From CBDDEH01 sp965226865 (GTDB lineage Bacteria; Chloroflexota; Dehalococcoidia; Lucifugimonadales; JAGWBF01): a stretch of 64,000 nucleotides of DNA. The translations under genes were made by a program, and so were the position numbers. The stretch is from the NCBI GenBank assembly GCA_965226865.1, contig CBDDEH010000003.1, positions 186,001 through 250,000 on the forward strand, written 5' to 3'. The notes beneath the pieces were generated by a model. It did no database searches and was not told the DNA's origin. It worked only from the letters and a program-made list of their open reading frames with translations. Positions 61,349 through 64,000 of this stretch are shown here, one piece after another (the stretch's first letter is position 1; every line of letters starts with the position of its first letter).

Positions 61349-61824
61349 AGCCGAGCCGCCATGACGATTTTGTTGGTCTCCAACTTCGCCCGGACTTCCA
61401 CCAAGGAATCGGCGTAACTCGGAGTATCCACCAGTCCGGCCCTCGGGACGTAGGCCCTCAGAATCTCCCGGATGCCGTTTCTCCGGGTTTCCTTCTCGGC
61501 GTAAAACTCTACGCTCAAGCCGGTTAGGATTCCTTCCCGTAGGTTGGTGGCAGCGTCTCGGGCGCGCTGGGTATCAGGGAATGGGGCATCGACTTTCAGG
61601 GCGTCGCCGTCCAGGAAGGGAATCACCCTCAGCAGCGGCGCCCGCCGGTCGTGCATATCGTTGATGACAAGCCCGTTGGCGGGCCAGTGAAGCGCCCCAC
61701 GCTTAAAGAGTTCCTGCCGGTCGCTGGCCCGCTTTTCGTAGGTCAAGAGAGTGCCCACCAGTCGCCCCGGCGTGGTGTTCGCCCCGTCCGCTTCAAAGCG
61801 GATTTCACAAACAAGTGTATCCAA
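61339..61824 (-). CDS. HK97-family prohead protease
   Basis: The 161-residue protease has GRLVGTLLTYEKRASDRQELFKRGAL at the start, then VINDMHDRRAPLLRV with the catalytic His, TGLSVEFYAEKETRRNGIREILRAYVPRAGLVDTPSY with the Ser in GLSVEF. It matures the major capsid protein. It lies between capsid and portal genes in the same transcript. Confidence 0.9.
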   Translation of the reverse strand: MDTLVCEIRFEADGANTTPGRLVGTLLTYEKRASDRQELFKRGALHWPANGLVINDMHDRRAPLLRVIPFLDGDALKVDAPFPDTQRARDAATNLREGILTGLSVEFYAEKETRRNGIREILRAYVPRAGLVDTPSYADSLVEVRAKLETNKIVMAARLCL

Positions 61825-61909
61825 TGCGGTCCTCCGGGTTAGCTTACGTACTTGAGGCGCTTGAAATTGGCGGTCCGCGGTATGCCGAAATTCCAGAAGG
61901 TGTTGAGAG

Positions 61910-63070
61910 TCAAACCCACTTCACCTTGGTGGCATGGCTCCCGAAGCTGTCCCGTACTATCTGCGCGTAGGGCCAGATCGGAGCTACCGCCGCCCCTTCC
62001 ATGCCCCGGGCCAGCCCGATGTATGCCCCAAAGTCGCCGTTGGCGGTGTTGTTGTCGATACCGTCCCGTACCGTCCAGGTCACGCCGTTGGCCCGAAGAA
62101 ACGCGGCGACGGTCTGATTGTCCACGGTGGCAGCGTGAATGGTCCCGCCCCATAGGGTATTGCTGCCCACGCTGGCAACGATCCGAACGTCTTCCATCGA
62201 AGATGCATATTGGCCGTCGATATAGGCTAGGAAGGCTTTCAGTAGCTCATCACCTTTGACCTTGTGGGCTTGCGTGATCGTCTTTTCGGTAATGCCCGCC
62301 GTCTGAAAGCCGGTTATGTCGGCGCTGTTTTCGTTCGCGCCGTTGTCGCCCTTGAAAACGGCCTTATCCAAGCTCTCCATCGTCTGTGCCCTCATATCGC
62401 GGATGATGGCTTCGGAGAGTCCAGGCAAACGCAGCTCGTCTTCAATGCTGTAGATGCCGTGGATGGCGTTGCGAGTGGGTCTGAGTTCCGTAACCGCCAC
62501 CGTGTAGGTGCCTTCGGTGACTGCCTGGGTGCGCCCACGCTGGACTCCCGATTCACCCGCTGACATAACCGGATAGGCAGCTACGCCGTAGCCAACCAAC
62601 GGGAATGTCACCCCGAGCCGAACCGCTGCCGTTTCAGCAACAACCCGATCCAGCCAAGTCCCTTGAGTAGCGGCGCCGTCGCCGTCCCTTGATGCCCGAT
62701 GCTCGGCCCCGGCGATAAGTTCCAGCGGGAAAAAGTTCGCGGCTATGCCCAAATGCTGATTGTATTCGAGTTCCGGTCCAGCCATTACCGGCATACCGGC
62801 CAGGGCAGCGCCCACGTACTTACCAAATTCAACCTTGCTTCGGAGTTCCACCAGCGCCCGTTCCTCGGCAGTCTCAGCGGTGGCCGTGGTGACTTCGGGC
62901 TTGGGCTCCGGCTCCAAGACCTTCTGTGCCACCAGCAAGGCGTCGGTGGCCCGAATCTCGCCGGTCAACTTCCCGATTGCTTCCGTGTCGGGCTCGGTGG
63001 CGCCGATGAGTTCCGCCAGTTGCTTGCGGAGGTCGCCTAGGGTAAGTTCAAGAGTCTGTACAGGTGTCAA
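61910..63070 (-). CDS. HK97-fold major capsid protein
   Basis: The 386-residue protein starts with a helical scaffold-like delta domain (TPVQTLELTLGDLRKQLAEL, to about residue 100). The capsid domain follows, with VEFGKYVGAALAGM, GVQRGRTQAVTEGTYTVAVTELRPTRNAIHGIYSIEDELRLPGL and MRAQTMESLDKAVFKGDNGANENSADITGFQTAG, a pattern of HK97-type capsids. It is the first gene after the tandem-repeat region at 63116-63159. The start follows CAGGAGGAATCCG by 6 bases. Confidence 0.88.
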   Translation of the reverse strand: MTPVQTLELTLGDLRKQLAELIGATEPDTEAIGKLTGEIRATDALLVAQKVLEPEPKPEVTTATAETAEERALVELRSKVEFGKYVGAALAGMPVMAGPELEYNQHLGIAANFFPLELIAGAEHRASRDGDGAATQGTWLDRVVAETAAVRLGVTFPLVGYGVAAYPVMSAGESGVQRGRTQAVTEGTYTVAVTELRPTRNAIHGIYSIEDELRLPGLSEAIIRDMRAQTMESLDKAVFKGDNGANENSADITGFQTAGITEKTITQAHKVKGDELLKAFLAYIDGQYASSMEDVRIVASVGSNTLWGGTIHAATVDNQTVAAFLRANGVTWTVRDGIDNNTANGDFGAYIGLARGMEGAAVAPIWPYAQIVRDSFGSHATKVKWV

Positions 63071-63115
63071 CGGATTCCTCCTGTTAAGGTTGACACCAGA
63101 TTAACATGCCAAGGG

Positions 63116-63159
63116 ATGCAGATGCAAATGATTGTACATGCAGATGCAAATGATTGCAC
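63116..63159. repeat. Tandem 22-base repeat upstream of the capsid gene
   Basis: Two adjacent copies of a 22-base unit (63116-63137 and 63138-63159) begin ATGCAGATGCAAATGATTG and differ at one base. They lie 46 bases upstream of the capsid start, in the leader of the minus-strand module. This is a plausible binding site for a regulator of the capsid genes. Confidence 0.75.
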
Positions 63160-63178
63160 ATAATGAAGGGCGTGAAAA

Positions 63179-63209
63179 GCCCGTTCCGTCTCTCAAGGTC
63201 GGAACGGGC
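63179..63209 (-). terminator. Terminator of the 76-aa gene
   Basis: GCCCGTTCCG (63179-63188) pairs with CGGAACGGGC (63200-63209). On the minus strand TTTTC follows. It lies 30 bases after the stop of the gene at 63239-63469 and isolates it from the capsid operon. Confidence 0.75.
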
Positions 63210-63238
63210 GTGGGATGGGCTGTGCGGACGCGCTGGGC

Positions 63239-63469
63239 TTAGTTTTGTGGCAGCGGCTCATCGGGCCGTTTGGTTACAACCTTTAGCTTGTTGGAGTTGG
63301 AGTTCTGCAAAGGCTCCATGAGCTCCAATTCGTACCCTTGCGATTCCTCTTGCTCTAGCCATTGGTCAAGGGTGATGTTGTTGTCGCGGTCCGACGGGTA
63401 GACATATTCTCCCAAGGCTTCACCTGATGGGGCCAACATAAAGACTCTTACGTGATAAGGCTGGGTCAT
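63239..63469 (-). CDS. Hypothetical protein of the phage-like module (76 aa)
   Basis: ATG 63469 follows GGGAGGG. The acidic product (HVRVFMLAPSGEALGEYVYP, LDQWLEQEESQGYELELMEP) has no recognised domain. It is flanked by its own terminator and the RepA-like gene and belongs to the same strand block. A possible small regulator or anti-host protein; this is only a guess from its position. Confidence 0.65.
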   Translation of the reverse strand: MTQPYHVRVFMLAPSGEALGEYVYPSDRDNNITLDQWLEQEESQGYELELMEPLQNSNSNKLKVVTKRPDEPLPQN

Positions 63470-63607
63470 GGTTCCCTCCCAAGTTAGTTTTGCCAGGAAT
63501 TAAAGATGGCCGCCAGTGGGGAAAGCTGGCCCCGACGACGCCCTAATCATATCACACACTCCCCCCCCCTCCTTCACGCCTAAAGAATCAATCCATTCAC
63601 CTAAGTC

Positions 63608-64000
63608 CTATAGTGAATGAATCGATTCTCCGGCCAGGTGATAAACGGTGTTTCGAGCCTTGCCTTGCCGCTCAAGAACGCCGCCATCAACCAGTCCTTT
63701 TAGATGTCTGTTAACGCCGGACTGGGATAGCTCCATCCCTCCATCGTTGAGCCGGTCCTTAATGTCGCTGCTTCCCAAGTCGCCATTCTCCAATATCGCT
63801 TTGATTTCGTCGTCAACCTCGGCCCCGGTGTCCACCACGTCATAGCTTCCCGAATTCAGGTCAAGGACTATGCTTAGGTCGGAACCCAAGTCACTGACGC
63901 CAAAGCGAGACTGTATGGATAGGCGACGGCGTTCGCCGTCGCCGTTCCCAAGGTAAGCCATGCAGTCCACCATCCCGCCGATCTTCTGGGAACCCAACGA
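63608..64000 (-). CDS. RepA-like ATPase with C-terminal winged helix (C-terminal part)
   Basis: The open frame runs to the window edge. The first 60 residues (GSQKIGGMVDCMAYLGNGDGERRRLSIQSRFGVSDL, then VLDLNSGSYDVVD) resemble the end of a RecA/RepA-type AAA_25 ATPase, as found in plasmid and phage-satellite replication proteins. The last 70 residues form a winged helix (AILENGDLGSSDIKDRLNDGG, SQSGVNRHLKGLVDGGVLER). It is probably a replication protein of the element. Only its C-terminal end is in the window. Confidence 0.65.
   Translation of the reverse strand, partial: SLGSQKIGGMVDCMAYLGNGDGERRRLSIQSRFGVSDLGSDLSIVLDLNSGSYDVVDTGAEVDDEIKAILENGDLGSSDIKDRLNDGGMELSQSGVNRHLKGLVDGGVLERQGKARNTVYHLAGESIHSL

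Overview
The window reads as a chromosomal fragment of a Chloroflexota bacterium, most likely Dehalococcoidia/SAR202-like. This is inferred from gene content and style: several lipoproteins with Pro/Thr linkers, a luciferase-like flavin oxidoreductase next to VOC proteins, an F420-reductase-like protein, a GldF/GldG/DUF4340 transporter operon and an orphan ATP sulfurylase. No rRNA or tRNA gene was recognised, so the assignment rests on protein style only. Gene density is high and both strands are used in short operons.

Layout. 1-673 is the 5' end of an IS1380-family element. 674-4520 (minus) is a wrecked copper-handling locus: a CopC-CopD-YtkA-like fusion gene split by an IS3-family element (2063-3332, 3-bp target duplication), followed by a lipoprotein gene broken by a 31-base poly-C tract and cut by the IS1380 element. 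4706-7312 holds a DUF1059 mini-protein, a SARP/BTAD regulator and a cupredoxin lipoprotein. 7402-10980 carries a VOC protein and a MarR regulator with an MMPL exporter. 11084-20479 is a run of small-molecule redox enzymes (isochorismatase-like, luciferase-like, VOC, FMN hydroxyacid dehydrogenase, double SagB-type nitroreductase, Gfo/Idh/MocA, TerC, old-yellow-enzyme type). 20642-29196 has ATP sulfurylase, a cupin, a heterodimeric ABC exporter, a large DUF5666-like lipoprotein and a GNAT enzyme. 29276-34695 is coaE, a MoxR/CbbQ ATPase, a Nudix hydrolase and a giant VWA protein. 34716-39142 (minus) is a GldA/F/G-like ABC operon with DUF4340. 39283-45533 has SAM decarboxylase, agmatinase-like enzyme, site-2 protease, cysteine desulfurase, a SEC59/DGK1-like membrane protein and glycerate kinase. 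45536-47539 is an MFS transporter with a HEPN/nucleotidyltransferase pair. 47685-50984 is an amino-acid-oxidase-like protein, a dinucleotide-binding reductase and a DUF4349 lipoprotein. 50985-52689 is a complete IS1380 element. 52752-57801 includes a PEP-mutase-family enzyme, zinc-ribbon protein, hydrolase, spondin-like protein and DEAD-box helicase.

58771-64000 (minus) is a compact phage-derived module: HK97-type major capsid protein, prohead protease, portal and large terminase, in the reverse of the usual transcription order and with no tail genes visible, preceded by a tandem-repeat regulatory region and the end of a RepA-like ATPase with a winged helix. It resembles a capsid-encoding satellite element and is the most interesting system here. 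The element runs off the right edge.

A caution for every reader: at least seven otherwise intact genes carry exactly one missing base each (two in one gene). Every case is a deletion, which suggests residual sequencing error, although the two ISs and an in-frame stop show that some gene loss is probably real.
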